From the NCBI RefSeq assembly GCF_033878955.1, contig NZ_CP138858.1:2465001-2529000 (forward strand): 64,000 bases of DNA, read 5' to 3'. Of this stretch, positions 25,372 to 37,730 are shown piece after piece. Within the stretch, counting starts at the first letter, position 1; the number at the start of each line of letters is the position of its first letter. The notes under the pieces were generated by a model that did no database searches, was not told the DNA's origin, and saw only the letters and a program-made list of their open reading frames with translations. Source of the stretch: Coraliomargarita algicola (lineage in GTDB: Bacteria; Verrucomicrobiota; Verrucomicrobiia; Opitutales; Coraliomargaritaceae). The translations under genes and the position numbers were made by a program.

Positions 25372-26436
25372 TTATCCAAACACCTGCCTACGCAGCCCCT
25401 GAATCACAGCCAAGCCACCCCAATCACCGCGCATCGCATTCACCTTCGGAGGGTGCTTGCGCCCACGCTCCATTTGCCACGCACCCGTAAAGCCACGCAC
25501 AAACTCAGCCGACCCCAGAATGGCACCGTCGGTAAAATAACGCACCCGGCAGCGCAGCATCACCGATTTCGGCAATTGACCACCCTCTTCATTCAGCACC
25601 TTCAAAGCATGCTCGCGCTCCACTTCAGACAAGCCAGCATCCGCCGCACGCTTACCAAAGATCAACTGACGATGCTGCATCAAGGCCTCTGCCAAACCAG
25701 CCCCCGACGACAAATGATCACCCCAAACATGTAACAAACCAGCTCGACATCCCATCCGAGCTTCCACCTTCGACTTGGAGTCTTCTGTGCCCCCTGAGCT
25801 CATTAAGCCAAGCGACGCCACCGCCTCCGCGTAGCCGCAGAAACGATAATCCTTAGGATCCTCCACCAGCCCCGCACGCACCGGATTCAGATCAATATAC
25901 GCCGCCATTGTTTGCAGTGGATTGCCATGTCCCTCTACCAGCACCGATTTAAAACGGTCCGCCCACAGAGTGCCATAGCGCTTATGATTACGATTAAACC
26001 AGACCGAAAAGCGCTGCTTCACCGCCTTCATATATTCAGAGACATCGCCCATCCGCGCCAATAATTTCGCACGCAACTCCTGCGCCTCCTCAGAGTCAGC
26101 CTCCAACTGAGAGCGCAGCACCTTGACCGAAGCCGCCTGAAACTTGGTAGGTTTCGGGTACAGCACCTGATAGCGACGCATCAACTCAGCATCATCCACC
26201 TGCTGACGATCCGGCACCCGCAAGAGCACGTGAAAATGATTCGACATCACACAATAAGTCAGCACCTGCACCCCGCAAAAATCCGCAACCTGCCAGATCA
26301 TCTTACGCAGCATCTCCTTCTCACGATCCTGGAACAAGCGCTCCCCATTCACCACCCGCGTCATGCAATGATAAACCGCATCCCGACCATGAACCTTTGT
26401 GCGACGAACCTTCATACTACCCACTACCATCGACAT
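25372..26436 (-). CDS. REP-associated tyrosine transposase (RAYT, Y1/IS200-like)
   Basis: A 354-residue protein with a Y1-type HUH nuclease domain. It contains VYHCMTRVVNGE near the N-terminus, VLTYCVMSNHFHVLLRVP (HUH metal-binding His pair), FSVWFNRNHKRYGTLWADRFKSVLVEG, and MAAYIDLNPVRAGLVEDPKDY, which is the RAYT signature including the nucleophile Tyr. A C-terminal domain of about 150 residues follows (LRCRVRYFTDGAILGSAEFVR). RAYTs are chromosomally domesticated relatives of IS200 transposases, often linked to REP palindromes. I see no terminal element ends. Starts at 26430 or 26415 are also possible. Confidence 0.93.
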   Translation of the reverse strand: MSMVVGSMKVRRTKVHGRDAVYHCMTRVVNGERLFQDREKEMLRKMIWQVADFCGVQVLTYCVMSNHFHVLLRVPDRQQVDDAELMRRYQVLYPKPTKFQAASVKVLRSQLEADSEEAQELRAKLLARMGDVSEYMKAVKQRFSVWFNRNHKRYGTLWADRFKSVLVEGHGNPLQTMAAYIDLNPVRAGLVEDPKDYRFCGYAEAVASLGLMSSGGTEDSKSKVEARMGCRAGLLHVWGDHLSSGAGLAEALMQHRQLIFGKRAADAGLSEVEREHALKVLNEEGGQLPKSVMLRCRVRYFTDGAILGSAEFVRGFTGAWQMERGRKHPPKVNAMRGDWGGLAVIQGLRRQVFG

Positions 26437-26449
26437 TCTCTCGACGAAG

Positions 26450-26491
26450 TCAACTCATTTCTTATAGCCTGGTTATTATTTTGTGAGTTGA
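26450..26491. repeat. 8-bp inverted repeat upstream of the RAYT gene
   Basis: TCAACTCA (26450-26457) and its exact reverse complement TGAGTTGA (26484-26491), separated by 26 AT-rich bases, lie 14 bases upstream of the transposase start. This could be an operator, a REP-like hairpin recognised by the RAYT, or chance. Confidence 0.35.
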
Positions 26492-26673
26492 TTTGCCATT
26501 CATAGCGTCGGGTATGCTCAAGCTGATCAGACATGCTGGTGAACCACCGCGACAAGCTCGCAAACGATCAAACCATCTAAATTCTGATGAATCCGGCACA
26601 GCCCTTATGTTTATGACTAAAATCTGCCTCGCAGGTTGTTTTTTAGAACGGCTCCCTTTATGATATGCTCTTA

Positions 26674-27198
26674 ATGAATCACTACACTTACCAAAAAACT
26701 TTAAAAACCATCTGGAAAAGCGCGGTAGCCACATATGAAGCGGGCAACCGCGAACCAAGCAGCTACTTCGACGAAGCGACAATGACTGAACTCGCATCGC
26801 TCGGGCTCAACACAATGGATGTGTATGACTATGTAGAAGATTATTTAAGGCACGGCACCCCCGATTTTGAAACCTTTCTCATGGTCTGCGAAGCGCGCCG
26901 CGACTACTTTCTCACCGTCCAAGGCGGCAAGCCTTCGGGCAATACGCTAGACTCCAGCAAACTCCCCCCTAAAACTGATGAAGTAGCCGGCATTGTCTGG
27001 CTGCCACGCCTGATTCAAAAAGCATTCGGCAAGCTGCGCGGCGAGTTACCGTCCGACACCATGTATGGCTGCAGTGGCGATCAACGCTTTTTTAAAGAAA
27101 ATAATATTCACCCTGCTGAGTTCCTACGCGCAGCCTGGGCGTATGAAGATAACGAGAGCAAACTGATCGACTGGGTCGTCGCTCGAAAATCCGCGTAG
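26674..27198 (+). CDS. DUF5069-domain protein
   Basis: A 174-residue soluble protein (177 if started at ATG 26665). The N-terminal half (NHYTYQKTLKTIWKSAVATYEAG) is helical. The C-terminal half matches DUF5069: WLPRLIQKAFGKLRGELPSDTMYGCSGDQRFFKENNIHPAEFLRAAWAYED in outline, with the GELP, YGC and HPAEFLR signatures. Such proteins are common in Planctomycetota and Verrucomicrobiota and have no known function. A glutaredoxin gene follows after 40 bases. Confidence 0.82.
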   Translation: MNHYTYQKTLKTIWKSAVATYEAGNREPSSYFDEATMTELASLGLNTMDVYDYVEDYLRHGTPDFETFLMVCEARRDYFLTVQGGKPSGNTLDSSKLPPKTDEVAGIVWLPRLIQKAFGKLRGELPSDTMYGCSGDQRFFKENNIHPAEFLRAAWAYEDNESKLIDWVVARKSA

Positions 27199-27238
27199 TT
27201 GACAAGTCCTCAAAATCCACCACACAGAGCAATTTACT

Positions 27239-27574
27239 ATGAAAATCATCGCATACCTAAAACCTACCTGTGGCTGGAGCATGGGCGTTCGCGCCATCAT
27301 GAAAAAATACGGCCTTGAATACGAAGACCGTGATATCATCAATAACGCAGACCAATACGCGGAAATGGTGGAAAAATCCGGCCAACCGCTATCCCCATGC
27401 GTGGAGATCGACGGCACGATGCTCGCCGACGTCAGCGGCGAAGAAGTCGAAAACTACATGCTGAGCAACGGGTTGGTCTCGAAAAATAACATCGAAGCCG
27501 AAGCACCCACCAATGCGCCGTGCACCGACGAAGAGCACGAAGCAATGCGCTCCAAGACAGTACGTTTCTTCTAA
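27239..27574 (+). CDS. glutaredoxin-family protein (CGWS, monothiol-like)
   Basis: A 111-residue thioredoxin-fold protein. The active-site position reads KPTCGWSMGVRAIMKKYG, so only the first Cys is kept, as in monothiol glutaredoxins, though the sequence is CGWS rather than CGFS. Next comes YEDRDIINNADQYAEMVEKSGQPLSPCVEIDGTMLADVSGEEVENYM, where cis-Pro sits in LSPCVEIDG. A polar C-terminal extension of about 25 residues (APCTDEEHEAMRSKTVRFF) is extra to the fold and holds another Cys. Fe-S or glutathione handling is likely. Confidence 0.88.
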   Translation: MKIIAYLKPTCGWSMGVRAIMKKYGLEYEDRDIINNADQYAEMVEKSGQPLSPCVEIDGTMLADVSGEEVENYMLSNGLVSKNNIEAEAPTNAPCTDEEHEAMRSKTVRFF

Positions 27575-27604
27575 GAAACGCTCCAAAGTTACCCAAACCA
27601 GGTA

Positions 27605-27627
27605 AAAACCCCAAATTTGAGGGTTTT
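27605..27627 (+). terminator. weak hairpin between the glutaredoxin gene and gltB
   Basis: AAAACCC (27605-27611) pairs with GGGTTTT (27621-27627) around a 9-base loop, and a T-rich stretch follows (CTATTTTT). It could end the glutaredoxin transcript. The rest of the 254-base gap up to gltB is AT-rich; I found no clear promoter, sigma-54 site or riboswitch in it. Confidence 0.35.
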
Positions 27628-27828
27628 GAGCTATTTTTGCACAAATTTGGCGCGAAAAATGGTCTCCATTCGGTTAGATTGGGTAATTTTCCTAGACAGC
27701 CAACTCCGAGTCACTAGTTTGCTGATTCTTTTTGACTCTAGACATAGGCATCTCTCTTGATCGACTTCACTCGACGAATGCCCCACAACGGCAATAGAAA
27801 GCACAGCATAATTTTTTAAAAGACAGAT

Positions 27829-32475
<4,647 letters not shown>

Positions 32476-32484
32476 GCCGCCCTC

Positions 32485-32513
32485 ACCTTCACACTTAAAA
32501 ACCTTCACACTTA
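32485..32513 (+). repeat. 13-base direct repeat in the gltB-gltD spacer
   Basis: ACCTTCACACTTA occurs twice (32485-32497 and 32501-32513), three bases apart, ending seven bases before the gltD ATG. It fills most of the 44-base spacer, and no Shine-Dalgarno sequence is present. Confidence 0.9.
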
Positions 32514-32519
32514 TACATT

Positions 32520-34007
32520 ATGGGTAAAGCAACTGGATTTATGGAATTCGAGCGCAAGACGATTGCGAATCGTCCGCCACTCGAACGCGTCAAGGACTGG
32601 GATGAAATTCACGAACACTTCGACGAAGAAAAAGTACAGACACAGGGCGCACGTTGCATGGACTGCGGCACGCCTTACTGTCACACAGGCATGACACTGG
32701 CCAACATGGCGAGCGGCTGCCCCGTCAACAACCTCATCCCCGAGTTCAACGACCTCGTTTATCAAGGCAAGTGGCAAGACGCTTACGAGCGCTTGATGAA
32801 GACCAATAACTTCCCCGAATTCACCGGCCGCGTCTGCCCCGCACCTTGCGAAGGCTCTTGCGTGCTCGGCGTGATCGAGCCCCCTGTCACCATTAAGGAC
32901 ATCGAGTGCTCCATCATCGACAAAGCTTGGAACGAAGGTTGGGTCACCCCCACACCTCCCAAAGAGCGCACCGGAAAGAAGATCGCAGTCGTCGGCTCTG
33001 GCCCTGCAGGTCTTGCAGCCGCGGATCAGCTCAACAAGGCCGGACACCTCGTTACCATCTTCGAACGTGCCGACCGCCCAGGCGGCCTACTCATGTATGG
33101 TATTCCCAACATGAAGCTTGAGAAGCAAGTGGTCACACGCCGCACCCAGCTAATGGAGGCTGAAGGAGTCGTGATCAAATGTGGAGTTGAAATCGGCAAA
33201 GACATTCCAGCCAAGCAATTGATGGAAGAGTTCGACTCTGTCGTACTTTGCTGCGGTGCCACCAAGCCACGTGATCTTCCGATCGAAGGTCGCGAGCTGA
33301 CCAATATCCGCTTCGCCATGGAGTTCCTTGGGCCCAACACCAAGGAGCTTTGGGACATCAAGGACGGCAAGTCTGAGCAATTCACAGAGCTCGCCAAGGG
33401 CAAGAATGTTGTGATCATCGGCGGTGGCGACACTGGCACTGACTGCGTGGGCACATCACTGCGCCACGGCTGCAAGAGCGTGACTCAACTCGAGATCATG
33501 CCCAAGCCTCCCACCGAGCGTGCACCCAACAACCCATGGCCCGAATGGCCCAAGACTTACAAGATGGACTACGGCCAAGAAGAGGCTGCAGAGATCCAGG
33601 GCGAAGATCCACGCCAATACCTCGTCACCTCCAGCAAGTTTGAGGGCGATGAAGAAGGCAAAGTCAAAGCCGTGCACATCCACAACATCGAGTGGACCAA
33701 CGACAACGGCCGCTTCATTCCTAAGAAAGTCGAAGGCAGCGAGCGTGTGCTCGAAGCCGAACTCGTGCTCCTGGCAATGGGCTTCCTCGGTCCTGAAGCA
33801 ACGATAGCCGAAGAGCTCGGCCTCGACCTCGACGCCCGCTCCAACGTGAAAGCAGACTACGGCACATTCAAAACCAACATCGAAGGTGTCTTCGCTGCAG
33901 GTGATATGCGTCGCGGGCAATCACTCATCGTGTGGGCCATCAACGAAGGCCGCGCCGTCGCACGCGAGTGCGACAAGTTCCTAATGGGCAGCACCAAGCT
34001 TCCGTAA
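32520..34007 (+). CDS. gltD: glutamate synthase, small subunit
   Basis: A 495-residue GltD. It takes electrons from NAD(P)H through FAD and Fe-S clusters to GltB. The N-terminal cluster-binding region has ARCMDCGTPYCHTG and CPAPCEGSCVLGV. The FAD site is VVGSGPAGLAAADQLNKAGH with the following ERADRPGGLLMYGIPNMKLEK. The NAD(P)H site is VVIIGGGDTGTDCVGTSLRHG. The C-terminal FAD segment is GVFAAGDMRRGQSLIVWAINEGR. All motifs are complete. It is co-transcribed with gltB and followed by a strong terminator. Confidence 0.98.
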   Translation: MGKATGFMEFERKTIANRPPLERVKDWDEIHEHFDEEKVQTQGARCMDCGTPYCHTGMTLANMASGCPVNNLIPEFNDLVYQGKWQDAYERLMKTNNFPEFTGRVCPAPCEGSCVLGVIEPPVTIKDIECSIIDKAWNEGWVTPTPPKERTGKKIAVVGSGPAGLAAADQLNKAGHLVTIFERADRPGGLLMYGIPNMKLEKQVVTRRTQLMEAEGVVIKCGVEIGKDIPAKQLMEEFDSVVLCCGATKPRDLPIEGRELTNIRFAMEFLGPNTKELWDIKDGKSEQFTELAKGKNVVIIGGGDTGTDCVGTSLRHGCKSVTQLEIMPKPPTERAPNNPWPEWPKTYKMDYGQEEAAEIQGEDPRQYLVTSSKFEGDEEGKVKAVHIHNIEWTNDNGRFIPKKVEGSERVLEAELVLLAMGFLGPEATIAEELGLDLDARSNVKADYGTFKTNIEGVFAAGDMRRGQSLIVWAINEGRAVARECDKFLMGSTKLP

Positions 34008-34030
34008 GCGGAACAAACAATCATTTACAG

Positions 34031-34064
34031 AAGGTCGCATCCTCAAAGAGATGCGGCCTTTTTT
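34031..34064 (+). terminator. intrinsic terminator after gltD
   Basis: A 10-bp stem, AAGGTCGCAT with ATGCGGCCTT (one G-T pair), is followed by six T (34059-34064). It lies 23 bases after the gltD stop. From there to 34276 I see no further feature. Confidence 0.9.
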
Positions 34065-34276
34065 GTGTCGCATACAATACAACAACAGAATTCGAAAGGC
34101 CGAGCGCGTCAGCCAAAACGCTGCCATGTGCAAGCCTCCACACACACGCTCAGTGGCAATGGATGTGCGTCTGCTGGAATATGCGCAAAATATACTGCCT
34201 AAAAATCCAACCATACAACTGATCCTCCCACAAAAAGCTAACGTCGAGCGACTCCTGACAACTGTTATTTGCGCGC

Positions 34277-35614
34277 TTAACTCATCTTTTTAGGTTCACG
34301 CGAGATACGATCCACGATGAGTGGTAAAACAGCTGGCGCGTCCAAGGAAAGATGAACGGCCTTTCTCAGACGAGCTTGCGCAGCCTCCAAGGACTCCGTA
34401 TCTCGATAATGGATACGAACGATCGGCTCATTCGGTTGCACTAGGTCACCGACCTTCTTTAACAACTCCAGCCCCACCGCAGGATCGATCACCGAGTCAG
34501 TCGACAGGCGTCCGGCTCCAAGCAAGCAGGCTGCCTCACCAAAACTCCGAGCATCAAGCGCGCTGACATACATTGGCTTCTCGTGCTCAAGACCGAATTC
34601 GCAAGTAAAGTCGCACAGCGGCAGCAGCTGATAATCATCGGTTACGCGAGGATCCCCGCCTTGCGCTTGAATCAATTCACGAAAGCCCTGCAATGCGGCA
34701 CCGCTCTGTATCGCAGCTTTCAAGGCGCTCTTCGCATCTTCTACAGTGGCATGAATGCCACCGAGCATTAACATTTCAGTGCACAACGCATAGGTAACTT
34801 CCATCAAATCGTCAGGGCCCTCGCCGCGTAGGCAATCGATGGCTTCGATCACCTCCAATGAGTTACCAATCATCCGCCCCAGCGGCTGCTCCATCCGAGT
34901 CAGCAAGGCAGTGGTCGGCTTGCCCATACGCCCACTAATCGCGACCAAGGCCTCGGCTAATTCACGCCCCCGGGCTTCAGTGGGCATAAAGGCACCATGA
35001 CCAAATTTGACATCCAGCACCAAAGCATCGATGCCCTCGGCCAGTTTTTTACTTAAAATACTCCCACAAATGAGCGGAATACTCTCAACCGTTGCCGTCA
35101 CGTCACGCAAAGCATAGAGCTTGCGATCGGCGGGCACCATATCAGCCGACTGACCAATCATCGCTTGATGAATGGCCTGTAGTTGCTTGCGATAAGCCGC
35201 ATCATTGAGCTCTGTAGAAAATCCTGGAATGGCTTCGAGCTTGTCCAAAGTGCCACCAGTGTGTCCTAAGCCTCGCCCACTCATCATGGGCACGCAGAGG
35301 CCACACGCAGCCACTAAGGGTGAGAGAATCAATGAAACCTTGTCCCCCACTCCACCGGTGGAATGCTTATCAACCTTGGGACGGGAAATCTCCGGCAAAT
35401 CAACAATACGACCAGAGCGCATCATTGCCTCCGTCAGCCAACTAGTCTCATCGGGTGTCATTCCTTTAAGGACGATCGCCATCAATAAAGCACTGGACTG
35501 GTAATCCTTAAACTCTCCTGAGACAACGCCAGCTACGAATGCCTCCACTTGATCACGTGTTAAGGCTAAACCATCGCGTTTACAGGCTATGATCTCTTGA
35601 GGAAGCATCTTCAT
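34277..35614 (-). CDS. thymidine/pyrimidine-nucleoside phosphorylase
   Basis: A 445-residue homodimeric phosphorylase of pyrimidine salvage (nucleoside plus phosphate to base plus pentose 1-phosphate). The N-terminal helical part is LPQEIIACKRDGLALT. The phosphate-binding loop KVDKHSTGGVGDKVSLILSPLVAA and the signature MSGRGLGHTGGTLDKLEAIPGF are intact. The substrate part has ALRDVTATVESIPLICGSILSKKLAEG and VKFGHGAFM. The C-terminal domain carries VQPNEPIVRIHYRD. ATG at 35614 gives the standard N-terminus; the open frame continues to 35704. Choosing between DeoA (thymidine) and Pdp (broad) is not possible from these motifs. Confidence 0.95.
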   Translation of the reverse strand: MKMLPQEIIACKRDGLALTRDQVEAFVAGVVSGEFKDYQSSALLMAIVLKGMTPDETSWLTEAMMRSGRIVDLPEISRPKVDKHSTGGVGDKVSLILSPLVAACGLCVPMMSGRGLGHTGGTLDKLEAIPGFSTELNDAAYRKQLQAIHQAMIGQSADMVPADRKLYALRDVTATVESIPLICGSILSKKLAEGIDALVLDVKFGHGAFMPTEARGRELAEALVAISGRMGKPTTALLTRMEQPLGRMIGNSLEVIEAIDCLRGEGPDDLMEVTYALCTEMLMLGGIHATVEDAKSALKAAIQSGAALQGFRELIQAQGGDPRVTDDYQLLPLCDFTCEFGLEHEKPMYVSALDARSFGEAACLLGAGRLSTDSVIDPAVGLELLKKVGDLVQPNEPIVRIHYRDTESLEAAQARLRKAVHLSLDAPAVLPLIVDRISREPKKMS

Positions 35615-35881
35615 GCGCAATAGTGTGTGCACGCAGACTCTCTTGTCGAGCCAGTGCTGAAAATGAGAATGCTCTAGCAATTCAAATCCCCCCTCCCCCC
35701 GCAACAGAGTTTCGAGGCGACATGTCTACATGTAAATCGTTTGTGCATTTCTAATACACGAAAATTCACGAAATTAACGGTTCATTTCCGGTTGCTTCTC
35801 AGTAAAGCCTCACTATGCTCCACAATAACCCTGCAGTGTTCGAGACTTAATGGAGTATCTGTCCTTTACTCTGTAACAATC

Positions 35882-36009
35882 GGGAGCTTGCCCCGCGTAG
35901 GTGGCTGTCCAGCCGTCAACCGGAAGACAAATACTTACGAGGAAAGCCCCCACCTTATGCTCAAAAGGCTAAGAACTCCCACTAAAGACGGCACAGGCGG
36001 GGCCTTTTT
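35882..36009 (+). ncRNA. candidate structured RNA (possibly 6S-like) in a 460-base gap
   Basis: Between the pyrimidine phosphorylase start and the exbD stop there is a gap without a convincing gene. On the plus strand GCCCCGC (35890-35896) can close with GCGGGGC (35997-36003), followed directly by C and five T, like an RNA with paired ends and a terminator tail. Inside, AGGTGG (35899-35904) pairs with CCACCT (35950-35955), GGCT/AGCC makes a small hairpin, and CCGTC (35913-35917) could pair with GACGG (35987-35991) as a pseudoknot. The stretch around CCACCTTATGCTCAAAAGG loosely recalls the 3' half of 6S RNA. Identity is unproven; a riboswitch is unlikely because no plus-strand gene follows. 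Confidence 0.35.
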
Positions 36010-36076
36010 GCGTACGGCTGGCACCATTTACGAGGGCCACGACCTGCCGCAAGCTCATTGCCCGCCGAGCTTAATA

Positions 36077-36511
36077 TTACCCGCCCTCACCAAAAGAAAT
36101 CGAATGAATACCGACGGACTTCAAAGCATTCAACACATTGACCACGCTCTGTTGGTAGGTATCCGGGTCAGGCTGTATGATCACCAATGTCTTCAACCCC
36201 GCCCGATCGGAGGATAGCTTTAGCTGATTCAATGTGCGAGTGAGATTGGGCAAATGAATACTGCCAGGATTATCCGTCGGAACACCGTTGAGCATAACAG
36301 TGCCATCGAGTAAAATATCGATATAGTGCTGCTCTGGAAGGGGCGTATCCGGCGGCGCCGCCATACTGGAAGGTAGCTTCACACCGAGGTCAGCCTCTTC
36401 TTTCACAATCGTGGTGGTCACCATAAAATAAATTAAAAGCAAAAAGACGATATCGATCATCGGAGTCAGATCGACCTTGTCGTCGGGAATACGTAGGCGT
36501 TTAGCTTTCAT
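36077..36511 (-). CDS. ExbD/TolR-family protein, second copy of the pair
   Basis: A 144-residue single-pass membrane protein with the classical motif VDLTPMIDIVFLLLIYFMV near the N-terminus, where the Asp of PMID carries protons, and a periplasmic domain ending in VVNVLNALKSVGIHSISFG. It is the last gene of the amylase-TPR-exb operon, 2 bases after the other exbD. Pairs of unequal ExbD proteins probably form a hetero-stator with one ExbB. Confidence 0.95.
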   Translation of the reverse strand: MKAKRLRIPDDKVDLTPMIDIVFLLLIYFMVTTTIVKEEADLGVKLPSSMAAPPDTPLPEQHYIDILLDGTVMLNGVPTDNPGSIHLPNLTRTLNQLKLSSDRAGLKTLVIIQPDPDTYQQSVVNVLNALKSVGIHSISFGEGG

Positions 36512-36513
36512 GA

Positions 36514-36924
36514 CTATTTATCGCTCTGGTATGTGGCAAATATGACATTGGGCACTCCACCCGCAGCCGCAGCGGCAAAGACTTTACGCACCTCTTTAAA
36601 GGGCACTTGGGCATCCGCACGAACATAGACCTTAAGCTGCGGAGACCCCAACTTTGCTTGAGTAACCAGCCCCGCCAAATCTTCGATCAAAATAGATTGA
36701 GCTCCGAAAAACAGACTACCATCGGACTTGAGGGTAATCGTGGTACGCATGCCACGCTCGTCCGGAATACTGGCGTTCTCAGCGATAGGCACACGAATAG
36801 GCACCATTTGCTGCACTTGCATGTTTGCCACCGTCATAAAGAACACAATCAGTAGAAAGACGATATCAATCATCGGGGTGAGATCGGGCGTCTCACTCGT
36901 TTCTTCTATGGGGCGTGGTTTCAT
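36514..36924 (-). CDS. ExbD/TolR-family protein, first copy of the pair
   Basis: A 136-residue single-pass membrane protein. The motif PDLTPMIDIVFLLIVFFMTVA includes the channel Asp. The periplasmic part ends with VRKVFAAAAAGGVPNVIFATYQSD, typical for the family. It lies 26 bases after exbB and 2 bases before the second exbD. Sequence identity to its neighbour is confined mainly to the membrane helix, so this is an old duplication and not a recent one. Confidence 0.95.
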   Translation of the reverse strand: MKPRPIEETSETPDLTPMIDIVFLLIVFFMTVANMQVQQMVPIRVPIAENASIPDERGMRTTITLKSDGSLFFGAQSILIEDLAGLVTQAKLGSPQLKVYVRADAQVPFKEVRKVFAAAAAGGVPNVIFATYQSDK

Positions 36925-36950
36925 CCTGAGATTACTGTCCTCTCTATGCC

Positions 36951-37730
36951 TTAAGACGCCACTTGGTCGGAGACCATACCATTCTTTTTCATCAAACGTG
37001 TCATCTCCCCCAAACGCTCATAAATACCTGACGAAGCAGCCATGTATTTGTTCTTAAAGTAGAAATAAAACATCAGCGCAGGAATCGCAATCAACAAGCC
37101 AGAGGCCGTAGTCACCAGCGCTTCGGAGATATTATTAGCCAATAACTCAGGCTTACCGAGACCTTGTGCTGCGATATTCCGAAAGGCCTTCACCATACCA
37201 CTAACTGTGCCAAGCAAGCCCATCATCGGAGAGACCGAAGCAACGACCTGTAAGTATTGTACAAAAACCAACGGTCCAGCGAGCACCTTACCAGCCCGTT
37301 CCTCCAGGGCCTCATTCACCTCCGCGACCGAATTATAGCCTTCCTCCACGGTCTGAAACCCAAGGCGTAGGATGTCTGTCATATAGCCAGGATGTGCTTC
37401 ACATGCACTTAAGCCCGCGCCAATATCACCGCCTTCAATCGCTGCTCGTAAATCATCGGTGGCTTCGGGCTGAGTGAAGCGTTTCTCCTTAATAATAAGG
37501 GCACAATAGCTCGCGAGCCCCACTGTCGCCACAGAGAAGGCCAAAAGCGGATACATCGCCCAGCCACCCTGCTGAAACATAGCCCACAGGGTAATATTCT
37601 CCACAGGAAGCGCAAGTTCGACAGCAACTTCAGCCTGCCCATACGCACCCCCAGCGCAAGTAACGAACGCCCCAAGAGCGAACGAAAAGCGTCCGAGGGC
37701 ACGGTGAAACTTATTCGATAGTGTATTCAT
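36951..37730 (-). CDS. ExbB/TolQ/MotA-family proton channel with signal sequence
   Basis: A 259-residue protein. Unlike the copy at 1456-2109, it starts with a cleavable-looking signal peptide (FSFALGAFVTCAGGAYGQA), followed by a short periplasmic stretch, helix one (WAMYPLLAFSVATVGLASYC), and the conserved VASVSPMMGLLGTVSGMVKAF and EALVTTASGLLIAIPALMFYFYF helices. The start overlaps the upstream TPR gene by four bases (ATGA), so translation is coupled. It should power the periplasmic partners encoded with it. Confidence 0.95.
   Translation of the reverse strand: MNTLSNKFHRALGRFSFALGAFVTCAGGAYGQAEVAVELALPVENITLWAMFQQGGWAMYPLLAFSVATVGLASYCALIIKEKRFTQPEATDDLRAAIEGGDIGAGLSACEAHPGYMTDILRLGFQTVEEGYNSVAEVNEALEERAGKVLAGPLVFVQYLQVVASVSPMMGLLGTVSGMVKAFRNIAAQGLGKPELLANNISEALVTTASGLLIAIPALMFYFYFKNKYMAASSGIYERLGEMTRLMKKNGMVSDQVAS

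Noticed and set aside
26450..26491. Ends of an insertion sequence around the RAYT gene
   Set aside because: No matching repeat or target duplication was found on the other side of the gene.
27640..27670. Possible sigma-54 promoter before gltB (TTGGCGCGAAAAATGG)
   Set aside because: The -24 GG is present, but the -12 GC element is not at the required distance.
35880..36010. Cobalamin, SAM, FMN or ydaO riboswitch in the gap
   Set aside because: None of their conserved boxes is present, and no plus-strand gene lies downstream to be controlled.
35880..36010. RNase P RNA or SRP RNA, prompted by GAGGAAAG and CCGGAAG
   Set aside because: RNase P needs about 300 bases and its 3' ACAGAA element; the SRP core around GGAAGGAAGCAGCC is not matched.
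35741..36217. A plus-strand open frame of 158 codons across the gap and into exbD
   Set aside because: It overlaps exbD in antisense, has no recognisable domain or ribosome site, and runs through the self-complementary RNA-like region. Treated as chance.
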